DNA of 64,000 bases, from positions 28,148,821 through 28,212,820 of the forward strand of contig CM043796.1 of the NCBI GenBank assembly GCA_023974075.1. The letters are read 5' to 3'. The notes beneath the pieces were generated by a model. That model saw only the letters and a list, made by a program, of their open reading frames with translations, made no database searches and was not told the origin of the DNA. A program made the position numbers and the translations under genes. The DNA is from Chaenocephalus aceratus (lineage: Eukaryota > Chordata > Actinopteri > Perciformes > Channichthyidae). This document shows positions 23,161-35,814 of this stretch, in pieces. Position 1 is the first letter of the stretch. Every line of letters starts with the position of its first letter.

Positions 23161-24115
23161 GCGTGGAGCTCTCTGAAGAAGAGAAGAGCGGAAATATCCT
23201 GTGAGCTCTGCTCGCCAAATATTCAATAAGCAGCATGAAGTGAAGTGAGCAGTTTGGCAGTGACTGAATGTTTTTTTATACATTTCTTTGACGGTACTGA
23301 TGACGAAGCAAAATCATACAATCTTTTTCTATATTGTTGATATTCAGAGGAATTTATGTACTTGCCGTTGCTGTGCAACACAGAACATTTTCTTACTCAC
23401 AACTACTTCATGGGCGCCTTGATCTTTGCCTTATCTGATGCACATGTTGCTGCGTGTTTCACTCGCCAGAAAGGCCATTCACTGAGAGGCCGTAAGGGCA
23501 AACTAATGCTACAACACCCCCCCTCCCACCTCAGATAGCACACCCCTCTATCAAGCATCTATCCCTACAAGAAGGAACAGGAAGTGAGATGATTAATCCC
23601 AGACACTTTCAATACCAGTTGTGTTGACTGGAAACCAGAGGTGATGTAGTGGTGACTAAAGGACTATTTTTTTGTTTTTTTAGGTTATTATTCTATGTTT
23701 TTTGGGATCATAGTAAACTGAATGTATAATTAATAGACATGCTAGCGGAGAAAAACTATCTTTGGGTAACCTTGGTCATAGTTATACTCACTGGGATGTA
23801 TTAAGGAATTTACCTCCATCAAACAAAACCACGAATAAGAAACAAGAATCTTTTTTTTTTTCAAAGTTCCCTCATGACTCCTTTCCCACAGGCTTGATTC
23901 TTTTAACCATCAACTTTGATAACCAAACAAATTGTACAGATTGTAATTTATGTACTTTTGGTTTTGGACATTTTATTTGTTTATAATTGTTCTACTATGC
24001 CTGGTGTTCGTACATCGTCCTTTTCACCACATGTTTGCTTTGTAGTTCTTTGCTTACCATATAATGTGTACATCCATGAACGGGGTATCCAATAAAGTCT
24101 CATACATCAAACTGT
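23161..24115 (+). other. ror2: ror2 3' UTR with poly(A) signal
   Basis: AT-rich non-coding sequence follows the ror2 stop. An AATAAA hexamer at 24091-24096 is followed by T/G-rich sequence, a plausible cleavage region at about 24110-24120. The TTAA-flanked element at 24268 lies just beyond, consistent with the transcript ending before it. The end is inferred from the signal only. Confidence 0.6.
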
Positions 24116-24267
24116 GTATTTCCCAGGAAGTAATGTCACTAAATGATCCTTTGTCACAATGTCCAGAGTCTAACATATGGTGCACTGAGCAGTGAAGTTA
24201 CATTAAGCCAACAGATATACTTTGTAGTGAAGAAACACTTGTATTGCTAAAACTAATAAAAAAAAAC

Positions 24268-24949
24268 TTAAAGGGGACCTATCATGCAAAATGCACTTTT
24301 TGATGTCTTTTATACATCAACATGTGTCCCCGGTGTGTCGGGGAACTCACGCAGCGTCAGAAAATAAAAACCCTCTCTCTTTTCCTCCGTACCCAAATCT
24401 CTAAAAACGGGGAACAACGGAGCTGATCCAGATTTGCGTCCGATATGACGTAACATCTGAAATGTGGACCCACGGCCCAATCAGAAACGTTGCTATCAGA
24501 AAACAACGCCCGACTGTTTTGGACGTAATATGGTCGGTGTTTACATTAGCATCGCTAACACTCAGAGCTAACCTGTGCTGGAGAGCATGTGTGTGAAGAA
24601 GCAGGAAGTAGAAAGGAACTCACCTTGTGGTGTAACCGGCAAGAGAGAAAGCCTTTGAGCTCCAGACTGTTTCAGATCCTTGATAATCCATGATATGGAG
24701 TTTCATCACAGCAATATCTGCCGGTAGAATCTCCCGCATGAGCAGACATAAGCTCCGCCCCTCTTTTTTATCAATTTTTCTTTTACCCAAATCAGAACTT
24801 TTGAAACAGGAAGTGAAATAGAGGGATATGAGGCATGGCTAGAATGGGTGATCTGTTTGGTATTTTGAGCAAAACACTTCATAGACATGTTTTTTATATA
24901 TATGAGACCGATGCTATTGCCTAAAAATATCATGATAGGTGACCTTTAA
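24268..24949 (+). mobile_element. TTAA-type MITE, family AGGGGACCTATCATG, copy 2
   Basis: TTAA at 24268-24271 and 24946-24949; ends AGGGGACCTATCATGCAAAA and ATCATGATAGGTGACCT. It lies just beyond the ror2 poly(A) signal. It is longer than copy 1 because the interior is better preserved. Confidence 0.85.
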
Positions 24950-25576
24950 AGATCACAGACTGTAGTTTTTAGTTACGATTTACAAATGCGTAATTGGTTT
25001 GTTGAGATACATGTGACTCTACTTAACAACAGCTAAGATACATATTATTTATGTTTGTCACTGTAAAAACTGACATAAATATGATCTGAAGCTGCAGCAG
25101 TACGGTTTTGGTCAAGTACTAGTAAGAAGTCAAAGTTGAATCTTTATTTGTGCCTTTTTTTTGTATCTGTTTATGTTCTTACTCAATCAGCTGACTTACA
25201 ATCTTTCAGAATGAATTTGAGACGAGACGATGTCAAATGACCCAAAAGACTCCTCCTATCTCCTATTGTGCCCTATTTCAACTAAATTAATGTGATTACT
25301 TGATAAGCTTCTTTCCAATCAGTCTATGTCCCAGAGAAGAACCAACTCAAATCCTTTGAGGAAGACCATGGGTTGTGATTGAAATCTCCGTAAAAAGATA
25401 GATGTGGATCACAAGTTAATTGTTTTGGTTAAACTTCTCAAAGTTAAGAATGAACTCTTCCTGTGGCTATTTAAGGTAAAATGCAGCATGCTCACTTAAG
25501 CCAGAACCTGTAAAACACACATTTGTCATTTTGGGGTTTGCAAATAATTATTGTAAAATTGTTCTTTGTGCAGATA

Positions 25577-26132
25577 CACTGAACAAAAATATAAACGCAA
25601 CACTTTTGTTTTTGCTCTCATTTTTCATGAGAAGAACTCAAAGATCTAAAACATTTTCTATAAACACAAAATAACCATTTCTCTCAAATATTGTTCACAA
25701 ATCTGAAAACATCTGTGATAGTGAGCACTTCTCCTTTGCCGAGATAATCCATCCCACCTCACAGGTGTGGCATATCAAGATGCTGATTAGACAGCATGAT
25801 TATTGCACAGGTGTGCCTTAGGCTGGCCATAATAAAAGGCCACTCTAAAACGTGCAGTTTTGCTTTATTGGGGGGTCTGGGGGGGGTCCGAAAACCAGTC
25901 AGTATCTGGTGTGAGGGGTAGGGTTAGGGGTAGGGTAATGTTGTGAATTGAGTGGCCCATGGTGGTGGTGGGGTTATGGTATGGGCAGGCGTATGTTATG
26001 GACGACGAACACAGGCCACTCGATTCACAACATTACCCTAACCCTACCCCGAAAATGTTTTAGATCTTTGAGTTCAGCTCATGAAAAATGGGAGCAAAAA
26101 CAAAAGTGTTGCGTTTATATTTTTGTTCAGTG
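25577..26132 (+). mobile_element. internally deleted Tc1-like element with secondary fold-back
   Basis: The ends CACTGAACAAAAATATAAAC and GTTTATATTTTTGTTCAGTG are inverted and flanked by TA (25575-25576, 26133-26134), as in Tc1/mariner. GCATGATTATTGCACAGGTG and a piece reading GTGGCCCATGGTGGTGG..GGTTATGGTATGGGCAGGC match a widespread fish Tc1-like family whose transposase reads AHGGGGVMVWAGV here. Most of the transposase is deleted. The remaining piece is bracketed by a second inverted repeat of about 37 bp containing GGGGTAGGGTTAGGG (25915 onward; complement at about 26014-26050). Confidence 0.85.
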
Positions 26133-27539
26133 TATATGAGAGGCTGCACAGTAAATAGTGAGTCAGGATGGCGTTACAGGAGATCTACTCGTTGTCTTGG
26201 AAGTTCACAGGTACATGACCAACAGCAGAAGAATGCTCACCAACAAGTTAAAAACAAGCCATTAAGTCTGGGCAACCCGCCTCTTGTCTTTTCAATCATT
26301 TGCAAGTGTGTAGAAGCAGACTCCAGAGCCTGACATAATGAAACGTTCCTGACCTTTCTGCCATTCACACTGCCTCACTATTGAAGAGTGTGAGGTGACA
26401 AGCTGGACTCTTCCCTGGACAGGAAGGATGGGACATTTTCTTTTTGGCCACGTTAGACAAAGCCCTCAAAAACTCTCAACCGTGCAGATTGAATTTTCCA
26501 AAAAACATCTTCATAAAACATCTGCATAAAAACAAAGAATGGAAGTTAGATCAATGTCACCCTTTGCGCAGGAAGCAAGAACATTTTAGGAGCACTTTTA
26601 AAACAGTAAATCCATATAAAAGCTCTGCGATGACAAGTGGAGAAATTCCAGAAGAGTTTCTTGGGCCAACGGATCATGATGATCAGTTTCTAGTTCACAG
26701 CCTCAGATTATAGACCAACCGAAGTGTAACAACGCCTGCTGGTTGGACAATTATTATAACCACATGTAGTCTAATGTTGTGTAATGCAGCGCTGTTCAAA
26801 CACACATTTTGTTGAGGTGCTAAATTTGCTAAAATACTTCATACATGAGGCAGAATTCAGGTGAAATGTACAAAATGCACAGGAAAGTGTCTGTATTTGA
26901 CAGGGTTCAGCCATAAAATACATGGTATTTTATAACATGGATTAAAGTGTTTTCTCTTTATTAGATTGATGTGGATTTCCTCCCTACATTTCCCCTATGT
27001 TTTAAAGAAGTTTAGGGCATCTTTAAGAGGGTTAGCAGCGCTGGTTTGTCTCCTGCATGGGCTCATGTAATGATGTCTTGACCTACTGTATTGCCTCGTG
27101 AGACTATAAAGTGACTAAGTGCAATAAAATGGATGGCTGGAAAAAGAGGTGATCAAATTCAACCAGGCATGTGAACTTCTCTAGAAAACAGAGGTTCAGG
27201 AATGCAGCAGCCATCTTAACTCTGAAGGTACGGAGGATTCAAAAGTGCAGAAGCTGTCCAACAGCGCCCTCTACAGGTGAGATGCAGTGTGAGCAGGTGA
27301 GGTGATGCAACACCTTTACTGTTCATGTGCAACAGTGGGATGGTCACTTCTGCAGCATTACGTCTAGTTTGCACACATGCACCACACATATATATTGAAA
27401 AATTACGATGCATTGCATATTGTCTACTATTGAGCTTAGTTGTCTTTGTAATTACGTTCTTATTTTATTACAAAAAGCAGTTCTGCATTTCTATTTGCAC
27501 CTTTTATATGTTTTAATGTTTCCCCACTTTATCACTTTT

Positions 27540-28025
27540 CAAAACTTGTAAAAGTAGAAGTACCAGAGTGTAGGAATACTCTGTTGCAGTTAAAGTCCTC
27601 AAAATGTTACTCGAGTGAAAGTAGAAAAGTATTATCATCAAAATATAGTTAAAGTAGCGACAGTAAAAGTAGTCGTTGTGCAGATTTGTCCATTTCAGAA
27701 TAATATATATGATATGTTTTATAATGGTTGATCATTAAAGTGTTCTCAAAGCTGGTGAAGGTGCAGCTAGTCTGAATGACTTTGTAGACTGCAGGGTAGC
27801 TGGTGGATTTACTCCAGGTGGAACTAAAGTCTGATTCAACACTTGATTATATTTCACATCATTCATCCAAATCTGTAAAGTAACTAAAGGTATTGAATAA
27901 ATGTACTGGAGTAAAAGTACACGATTTACCTCTGAATTGTAGTGGAGTAGAAGTACAAAGTATCATAAAAGTAGTACTTAAGTACAGTTTGGAAAAGTAG
28001 TACTTAGTTACTTCCCACCACTGAT
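27540..28025 (+). mobile_element. hAT-like short element, AAGTACTnAAGTA family, truncated
   Basis: Contains AAAAGTAGAAGTACCAGAGT and ends ACTTCCCACCACTG. The interior (TTCTCAAAGCTGGTGAAGG) is shared with copies at 30044 and 59720. The left inverted repeat is missing. Confidence 0.7.
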
Positions 28026-28249
28026 AATAATACATTTAGCTGACTTCATAAACAATCTGACTAGATTACTGTATCTAACTACAGATTTACTGTAAATAAG
28101 TTAAACATTTGCATAATCAAGACACTTTGCAACCTTGTGTATAAAGGTGTTTATTATCTGTAAGTAGTGTATAACCATTAAATATCTATTATATTTCGTA
28201 ATCGTGAAGTACCTTGTAATGTGTGATAAACTGACGCACTTAAAAGCCC

Positions 28250-28559
28250 CACCACTTTATAGATGACGACGGACATTTGATTCGTGACTTCTGTTGAAGT
28301 CGACAATCATTGGCTGATGTCTGAACATGCTGCATTCTGATTGGCTGCAGTCGCTGTCACTCAATCTCACGCTGCCAATGCACTTAACCACTGACCTACT
28401 AACACAGATACATGTGAGTCAGTAGCCACCTTGAGAGGGAAAAGCCCAGGGAGGAGAGCCAGGTACTTCACAACTTGTAGGATTTCATCGACATTGTATT
28501 TTTGCAGATGGAGAACGTACACTTCACTGCTCCTGACAACTGACCAGACTCCAACCAAG
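28250..28559 (+). promoter_or_regulatory. nfil3: putative nfil3 promoter and non-coding first exon
   Basis: Two inverted CCAAT boxes (ATTGG at 28309-28313 and 28340-28344), 31 bp apart, lie upstream of a candidate 5' exon. That exon ends CAACCAAG|GTAACA at 28559/28560, a good donor. The next good acceptor on this strand is the one before the nfil3 coding exon (TTCCACAG, ending 31271). A paired CCAAT arrangement is typical of NF-Y promoters. The transcription start cannot be fixed from sequence, and the assignment to nfil3 rests on position and orientation. Confidence 0.4.
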
Positions 28560-28979
28560 GTAACAAAAAAGTCTTTATTTAAAGGGTGAACATGAACGCA
28601 ACCTTGTTCTTACTTCCAGCTTTCTACGGGATGGTGTTGTGTTTACGTGTTGGGAAAAACGTGGAGAATCACAGTGACGCTCAAACTAGCTTAATTTTTT
28701 ATTTCTTGCGTAATTTAAATTCAGAAATAGCCACGTTGATATTCACACTACACGTCAAACCAAGCTCAAGTTAATCGAGCTAATGTGTAGTGTCCCGGTT
28801 ATTACTGTACTGTATTTTTCGCATGTGTATTATCTATTAATATAGGCATAATGGCCTTTAAATGCAACATGTATTATCAGTATTGTTGCACGTAGGCCTA
28901 TTGGATTGCGACACAGTGTTGTAATCCTCCTAAATGTGGCACTGACGTTATCAAAGCCGTGTTGTTTTGTCACTGTTAG

Positions 28980-29420
28980 TTATTTTAATTCATTGTTCTG
29001 CACTGTAAAGTCTCCTCACGTTGGAGGACTTTTCAGGGCGTAGATAGAGCTTCTGCAGCCGGCTGTGTCATGAGGAAGCTCGGCCAGGATGTCAACAGTG
29101 AATGGATTACATTGTACCAGCATGTTACACAGCCATCACCTTCAATATCACAGTCCTTTATTCGTTACACACCGGGGAAATGCACATTGTTACAGCAGTA
29201 TAGACGAATCATACAACACACTATTACAAAAATAGGTATTCAAGATGCAAGGCTTTTATTGTCATTTGCATACAGTGTAGTTATGACAATGAAAATCGTA
29301 GGTCACAGGCTCCTCCAACAGTGCAACAACAATACAACAGATAATAGTGAAAGTAATGCATGTTTGAAATACAATAAAAGTATGCATTCAGGGAAAGTAA
29401 GTAAGCAGTATTTATAGAAT
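28980..29420. repeat. non-LTR retroelement tails
   Basis: TTTATTCGTTACACACCGGG (29157 on) and AAGGCTTTTATTGTCATTTG (29250 on) are reversed fish retroelement 3' ends. The second shares CTCCTCCAACAGTGCAAC with copies near 34855 and 56810. Confidence 0.45.
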
Positions 29421-30043
29421 CAAATAAGTGTAACATTGCACATACTGTCTGCTAGCTTGTTGATTGCAGTGGTGAATAACAACGCATTACATAATATACA
29501 TATTCTCGTTGGGATGTATATAAGTAGCAGTATGTATAATATCTCACACCTGTTGTATTTGAACTTAAAAGGGGAGAACACACCCTGTGTTATTGCCACA
29601 TCATTGCATAATGTCTGCAGCCATAGAAAGTGCTGGCAGTGTTACACCAGTACATCCATGTGTTTCACGGACACAATGACAGGGACAATAGGACGGGATG
29701 ACGGTCCGGTTTATCCCCTCCGCAGGCTGCATGCACCCGGACCCGGTCTGAACCGACGGTGAACCCCCGCCCAAACCGAGCTCACGCTGCGGTAATATTA
29801 CCACCCATTTTTGTCACGTGGGCTCCACATTTAGTATTGATGTCATATGATGGCTCGTTAGGAAAAAGATCCCTGCATAACCCACAGTGGAGAGTGACAC
29901 AATCTCAACAGTTCGCCAACATCTGGACATTCTTTGCTCTGAGAAAATAGACAAAGAAAAGACTGGCTGTTTCTTGCTTTTTTAAAATGGCAAGATCAGG
30001 CGTGAAGAATTTCACAGGTTCAAATTGAAGGCTATTAAAAGAG

Positions 30044-30667
30044 CAGAGGTGGAAGAAGATTTTATACTGGAGTTAAAGTAGAAATACTTAACTGTAGAGA
30101 TGGAGTGCTCAGATCTGGTACTAGAGTAAAAGTAGAAGTACTCAGATCTTGTACTTGAGTAAAAGTAGAAGTACCAGAGTGTAGGAATACTCTGTTACAG
30201 TAAAAGTCCTGTATTCAAAATGTTCCTCAAGTGAAAGTAGAAAAGTATTCTCATCAAAATATAGTGAAAGTAGCGACAGTAAAAGTAGTCGTTGTGCAGA
30301 TTGATCCATTTCAGAATAATATATATGATATGTTTTATAAATGATTGATCATGAAAGTGTTCTCAAAGCTGGTGAAGGTGCAGCTAGTCTGAAGTACTTT
30401 GTAGACTGCAGGGTAGCTGGTGGATTCACTCCAGGTGGAACTAAAGTCTGATTCAACACTTGATTATATTTCACATCATTCATCCACATCTGTGAAGTAA
30501 CTAAAGGTGTTAAATACATGTAGTGGAGGAAAAGTACACCATTTACCTCAGAACTGTAGTGGGGTAGAAGTACACAGTAGCATAAAATGGAAATACTCAA
30601 GTAAAGTACAAGTACCTCAAAATGGTACAGAACTTGAGTAAATGTACATCGTTACTTCCCACCTGTG
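30044..30667 (+). mobile_element. hAT-like short element, AAGTACTnAAGTA family, full length
   Basis: Starts CAGAGGTGGAAGAAG and ends TTACTTCCCACCTGTG, imperfect inverted repeats. The interior matches 27540-28025 and 59720-60360. No exact 8-bp duplication was detected, so one end may have changed. Confidence 0.75.
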
Positions 30668-30924
30668 CTAGGCTAAGTGGGCTTGTTTGGGATCCTGTTT
30701 AATCGGATTACGAAAAGTTAGCAGGCTTAATCATTGACTTCCTAAATGTTGACCCAGGCCTAAGTCAGTATATGTGGGACATGTCTCCACTCCCTGAGCT
30801 TCATTTCTAATATTAACCTTATTTCTATAAGCCGAACACTTTCTGCAGCTGACACACTAAACATTAGTTATGTTTGAGGGTGTGAGCAGGAGTGTGTGTT
30901 GTGCAGGCCTCATGATACAGGCGG

Positions 30925-30926
<2 letters not shown>

Positions 30927-30971
<45 letters not shown>
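30927..30971. repeat. (TG)n microsatellite
   Basis: About 45 bp of TG, upstream of the nfil3 coding exon, within its presumed intron. Confidence 0.95.
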
Positions 30972-30973
<2 letters not shown>

Positions 30974-31271
30974 CCAGCTCGCTCCAGGCCACGTGTTCTC
31001 ATTACAGCTGTCTGTAGCCCTTTGTTCCTTCTTCTCTGGATGTATGCAGAACAGGACATGTTGCCTTTTTAAACTAACGGCAGTATGATTTGTAGCTTAA
31101 GTGCAATAAATCATAATTACAAAGCAAAAATGAAATGTGATACTAATGAATCATCTAAAACATGAACATCGACTCATAACATTACAAATATATCTATAAT
31201 TAATCTGATTGTATTAAAGGAAATACATTACTTGACATCTAGAACTTCTCTCCTTTTCTGTCATTCCACAG

Positions 31272-31380
31272 ATTTCCTCAACTCAAGTGGATTCGTCCAA
31301 TGTGGCAGTAACTAATGCTGCATTCAAGCATTATGGTGTACAGTTGAAGACCTATGAGCACATTAGCCAACAGTTAAAAT
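31272..31380 (+). other. nfil3: nfil3 5' UTR portion of the coding exon
   Basis: The exon begins after a strong acceptor (pyrimidine run, then CCACAG ending at 31271) and runs 109 nt to the start codon. The leader includes an upstream frame open from 31287 that overlaps the bZIP frame, but this has no homology I recognise. Confidence 0.6.
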
Positions 31381-32560
31381 ATGCAATCAATCAAGCAAGA
31401 GGTGGACAGCGAGGCCTACAGTGGAGACGATGCTCTGGTCCTGGCGAACGGAGACGTGATGGGCCACAACATCTCTGGCATTCCCTTCAAAACTTCCTGT
31501 CGCAGGAAAAGAGAGTTCATCCCAGAGGAGAAGAAGGACACCATGTACTGGGAGAGGCGCCGCAAAAACAACGAAGCGGCCAAGCGCTCCAGGGAGAAGC
31601 GGCGCATCAACGACATGGTGCTGGAGAACAAGCTGATGGCCCTGGGAGAGGAAAACACCTCCCTGAAGGCCGAGCTGCTGTCCCTGAAGCTGAAGTTCGG
31701 CCTGGTGAGTCTGGCAGCGTATTCCCAAGAAGTCCAGAACTTATCCAGCTCCAGCAATATCAACGTCTACCAGGAAGTAGTCCCACCCAGCGCCAGCCAA
31801 AGTTCTTCCAGCAGGGTTTTGGAGCCTCTTCACTCGCGCAGCAGCTGCATATCAGTCATCAAGCATTCACCTCACGTGCCCGAGACTCAAGGGGTCAAGC
31901 AAGAACCAGCAGAGAACGCACAAGAGAGAAGAAGCCCCTACGAACTGTACAGAAACTACATCACCAGCCCTCTCTCTGGAGTCTATCCGCAGGTCGCCGC
32001 CTTCCTACATCTCACCGGATCCTCCAGCAACTCCCCCAGGAGCTCAGAAGATGGCGCTGTTAGCAAATCATCCGACGGAGAGGATGAGCAACAGGTCCCC
32101 AAAGGTTTAACGCCGTCTGCAGCCGACCCGCGAAGCGTCATCGTCTCCACACACAAAGTGCCGGATGCCAGTTCTTCAGCGTTGCCCCACAAGCTGCGGA
32201 TCAAAGCCAGAAGCATCCAGATTAAAGTCGGAGGCCATCAACCCGGAGTACCCAGTCGCAGTCTCAGAAGAAGGAGGATTCTCCACTCAGCCGTCCCCCT
32301 GCCCTCTTTCTCTCCAGGTCACCAGCATGCAGAACTGGAACCAGCAGCCGTGGCACAGAAGCAGCTCAGACACACTGCAAAACAAACCCATCGCGGAGGT
32401 TAAAGACCGCTCCCATGCCCCCTCAGACGACTTGTATCTGAGACATGGTCCCCCCTATCTGCCTGCTCTGAAAAGACTGATCCAAGCACAGCACTCTGGG
32501 TCTCTGATGGACTCGAGCAGAAGCACAGAGTCCATGTCGAAAGGCTGTTCCTCTGCATGA
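31381..32560 (+). CDS. nfil3: NFIL3/E4BP4 bZIP transcriptional repressor, single coding exon, frameshifted
   Basis: NFIL3 binds TTAYGTAA-type sites and represses transcription. It is known from circadian output and from NK/innate lymphoid cell development. The start MQSIKQEVDSEAYSG is as expected for teleost nfil3 and includes an IKQE sumoylation-type motif. Domains: CRRKREFIPEEKK (about residues 40-52), basic region NNEAAKRSREKRR (63-75), leucine zipper (about 79-107), SSCISVIKHSPH, then SSSNSPRSSED, KSSDGEDEQQVPKG and SSALPHKLRIKARSIQIKV. Directly after QIKV the family continues with E-A; here GTCGGAGGCC appears to contain one extra G at 32230/32231. The first frame then runs on as unrelated sequence to a stop at 32401-32403 (340 aa). 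The family-like C terminus (VTSMQNW, DDLYLRHG, LKRLIQAQ) continues in the +1 frame to the TGA at 32558-32560. Either an assembly error or a real truncating allele is possible. Confidence 0.93.
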
Positions 32561-33155
32561 CCGTAGTGTCTTTTATACTTCCCACTGTACCTGCTGTTGC
32601 ACCGTGTGGTTAAACAGGGTTTGGATATGTGGTGATTTTCAAATGTTGGAGCACAATGTTAAAAACACATCGAGGAGGGGAGGAGCTACCTGTACTGTAA
32701 TGTCACATTCAAATATAATGTAGGCCTAGAATAGCACACCGTTATTCATTTCATCAGTACAAACAATTCCGACTTACTCTTCTATACAAATACTGCTTTC
32801 ATTCGCCTTTTCCAGACCACTGCCACTGCCTGATCCGTACCGGAGACAAGATGGGTTCTGTGCATTTTTGGTACTTTTTGTCACCGCTATCATTTTACGG
32901 CAATTTAGATCTAGTGCTGATTTCATAAGGTTCTATGTTTGTATTTGTAACATAAAAAAAACCATCCAAGTTCATATAAAAACAATAGTTTGTGTTGAAT
33001 ATTGTATATGTACAAAACACCACTTTCAAAAATAACAAATGCTAATAATAATAATAATGAACACACAACTGACAAGACATTAAATATATAAATTACATTT
33101 AAAAACATATATAATATCGATATGAGGGCATTAAAGTCGACAAAAGAGAAATAAA
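32561..33155 (+). other. nfil3: nfil3 3' UTR
   Basis: AT-rich sequence without coding potential follows the conserved-frame stop. A candidate poly(A) signal (AAATAAATAA) lies at about 33149-33158. The end is a guess from that hexamer. Confidence 0.35.
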
Positions 33156-35085
33156 TAATTTAATTTACAATCTAATGGTCCCCTTAAATTTGATATGAAA
33201 AAGTATCTTAGGTTCCAATAAGTATACGTAATCTTTCATCGTTGAATGACCTTCCCAATTACTTTATTCAACCAGCTTTTCTTTGATAATATATTACGAA
33301 ACTAGCTCCGTATTTTAGGCATTCTTTACCAAAACAACTGAAAAAGTATTTATATAATAAGGAAACATCTTAAATGTCAGAACAAGTCAAACCAAAGACA
33401 GCAATATTTTTATATAAATCCCAGAAAACTGCTGTAATTCCCACCATTTTGTTCAGATAACCATCATTGGAAGAGGCGGCTTTTTCCCACAAATCAGGCT
33501 TCAGGTACGGATCGGGAAGCACCAACTATCTCTGTGTCGCAACACTTCCTTCTAACTCATTACCTCAAAGTAGCTGGAAGGCTTTAATGGTGAAAAATCG
33601 GTTGAGTTTTAGCGAGTGGCTTGATCAGGAATCTAAAACACGTCATGTTAAAGTGACTGGGATGAATTGATATGACCTGACTCTTCTTTAGTCTTTAGTG
33701 CCTAAAGGAAACCAAGCATTGACAGTCTAACAAAACATGATATTACGTTACCTGCCTCTATTTGAGAAGTTACAGAATCATTTACCAAAGGCTAATTGAC
33801 TTCTGTAACTGGGCCTGCCCTTCACTATAATGGAGGTATAAGTCCCCGTTAGCTCTGCTTTGCTTTAAAGCTAGTTTCTGGTGTGGTGCCAGGTCTACTT
33901 CCCTCTGCTGTGAGGGAATATCCTGCCATGCTTTTTTCTATTGGTTTGTAATTATCTGCACAATTTCCAAGACGTTCCCTAAAAGAAATGTTGCAATTTG
34001 ATTCTCATTATGCGGGAAAGAGATGGACTATGATTCAAATTAGGTTCATTTGAACACCTGAACATGCAAAGCTACGGGTTTTGTAAACAACCCAATTAAA
34101 TGTCGTTTTCTTTTAGTAGAGGAAAATTGGTACCACACTCAACGTTCTTTTAGGGAGCTTTCTAACAATCAGGACCCTAAATGCTGCCTTTCTGTTCTCT
34201 CTCCTGGTTGACCAATCAGATCTTGGATATGTTGCACTCCATTGTCTCTGCTGTAGTTTTTGAATATGCATAACAACAAGTTACACCTGGGCTTTTACCT
34301 AAGCGTTTTTAAAAGGCTCTGTTGCACTGGTTCACCGTTTGCCAAATCGCTTTTTTCTTTAGTTTTTTTAGTGGATTCATTTTGTAACAGGTGGTTTAAA
34401 CTGAGACTGTGTTTGAAACTGGCTGGAGATGTGTGATTCTGACGGAGCTGAGAACTGAATGACTGAATAAGCACAATGTTTCCTCAATCAATTGACATCT
34501 GTTTTATCACAGAGTGTCACAGTGTGTTATCCGCTCGATTGAATGCATTTTGTAATTTTGCTATTTGGTGGTGATACAAACAAACCTCCTGAAGTGCATT
34601 CCGTATTTTAGTTTCTAAAGAAATGCCCTACTGAATCTCCCAGTGAAAGATAATCACGATGCAGAGGAAGTCCAGTTCTGTATCTGCACACTTTTCTCAA
34701 GGTTTATTGTAACGGTGAGTTTTGTTCACAATAAATGTCTAATCACTGAATCGAGTATTCTTTTTTCTTTTAGACGATCAGTTATTTTCAAAGGAAATGT
34801 AGGTAGAAAAATATACGCCAAAATACCAAGAGCAAATATTCCAATACATCACGGCTCCTCCAACAGTGCAACACACAATATATTCAAGACATAACGAATA
34901 CATGAGGAAGTTAATTAGTGCAAGAGGCTTATGGTGCAAGTACAATGCAGGGATAAGGACTTAATAAACTATATGTGAAGTAGAATGAGATCAAACAGAA
35001 TGTATCATTTTATAGAGTAAATTAAAACACTGTTTATTGTAATAATATACATATACATGTGGTCTGTGAACAGATGAGAAACTTC
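33156..35085. other. nfil3-auh intergenic region, nothing clear
   Basis: AT-rich sequence with no recognised gene. A retroelement-tail fragment (CGGCTCCTCCAACAGTGCAA) occurs at 34851. No convincing conserved frame was found. Confidence 0.5.
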
Positions 35086-35320
35086 AGAGCAGTGGAGGAA
35101 AGTAAGCATATTCACACAAGTACTGTATTCAAGTTCATATTTGAGGTACTTGTATTTTAGTATTTTCATTTTATACTACTTTATTTTTATTTATTTAATC
35201 GTGTATTTGGCAGGGACAATGCACAGTAATGAACACTTAAAACATTCAAATGTGTCAAGCGTAACAGTGCCAGATTTAGCTTTGAGCTCATTTCCATCCG
35301 CAGTCCCTCACATACAACAT

Positions 35321-35664
35321 TTAAAGGTGGGGTAGGTAAGTTTGAGAAACCGGCTCGAGATACACTTTTTGTTATATTCCATGGAATGCTCTTAACATCC
35401 CGATCGCAATGAATATCTGAAGTGCTTTGACAAAAAATCCATAAAAAAAATTCGTCTGGAGAAGCCGTAATACTGTAAAAAGGCCTACCTGCCTGTCAGC
35501 CTTCCATCGGGGCACAAACTTATCTCGTGCCCTCATTGGTCATGTGCGCGTTCGTGTGTTGGAGGAGGGGCTCTGTGAGGAAGTGGCAGATTTTCTCCGG
35601 TTGTGTATTTTCAAATTCTAGCGATCTCGAGCCAGTTTCTCAAACTTACCTACCCCACCTTTAA
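35321..35664 (-). mobile_element. TTAA-type MITE, family AGGTGGGGTAGGTAAG, copy 2
   Basis: Perfect TTAA at 35321-35324 and 35661-35664, with ends AGGTGGGGTAGGTAAGTTTG and AACTTACCTACCCCACCT. It reads in the opposite direction to copy 1. Confidence 0.88.
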
Positions 35665-35814
35665 GAAGATTACATTTTACAAACATAGCAAAAACAAAAT
35701 ACATGATATGCAAAAAGTGCTAAAGAGCAAGAGCAGCATACACAAGTATTTATGACATGGTAATACAATATAGCAAGCAACGACATATAAAGTACAAGAG
35801 GAGATACCCCTGTG

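Larger units (their letters stand above)
24950..28249. other. ror2-nfil3 intergenic region
   Basis: Apart from the Tc1-like element (25577) and hAT-type repeats (27540), no coding region is recognised. Short open frames here have no similarity I know. No SPTLC1 sequence is seen between the two genes. Confidence 0.6.

Noticed and set aside
25915..26050. Interstitial telomeric repeat
   Set aside because: Only one TTAGGG-like unit among GGGTAGGG motifs, inside a Tc1-like relic and repeated in reverse; not a telomere tract.
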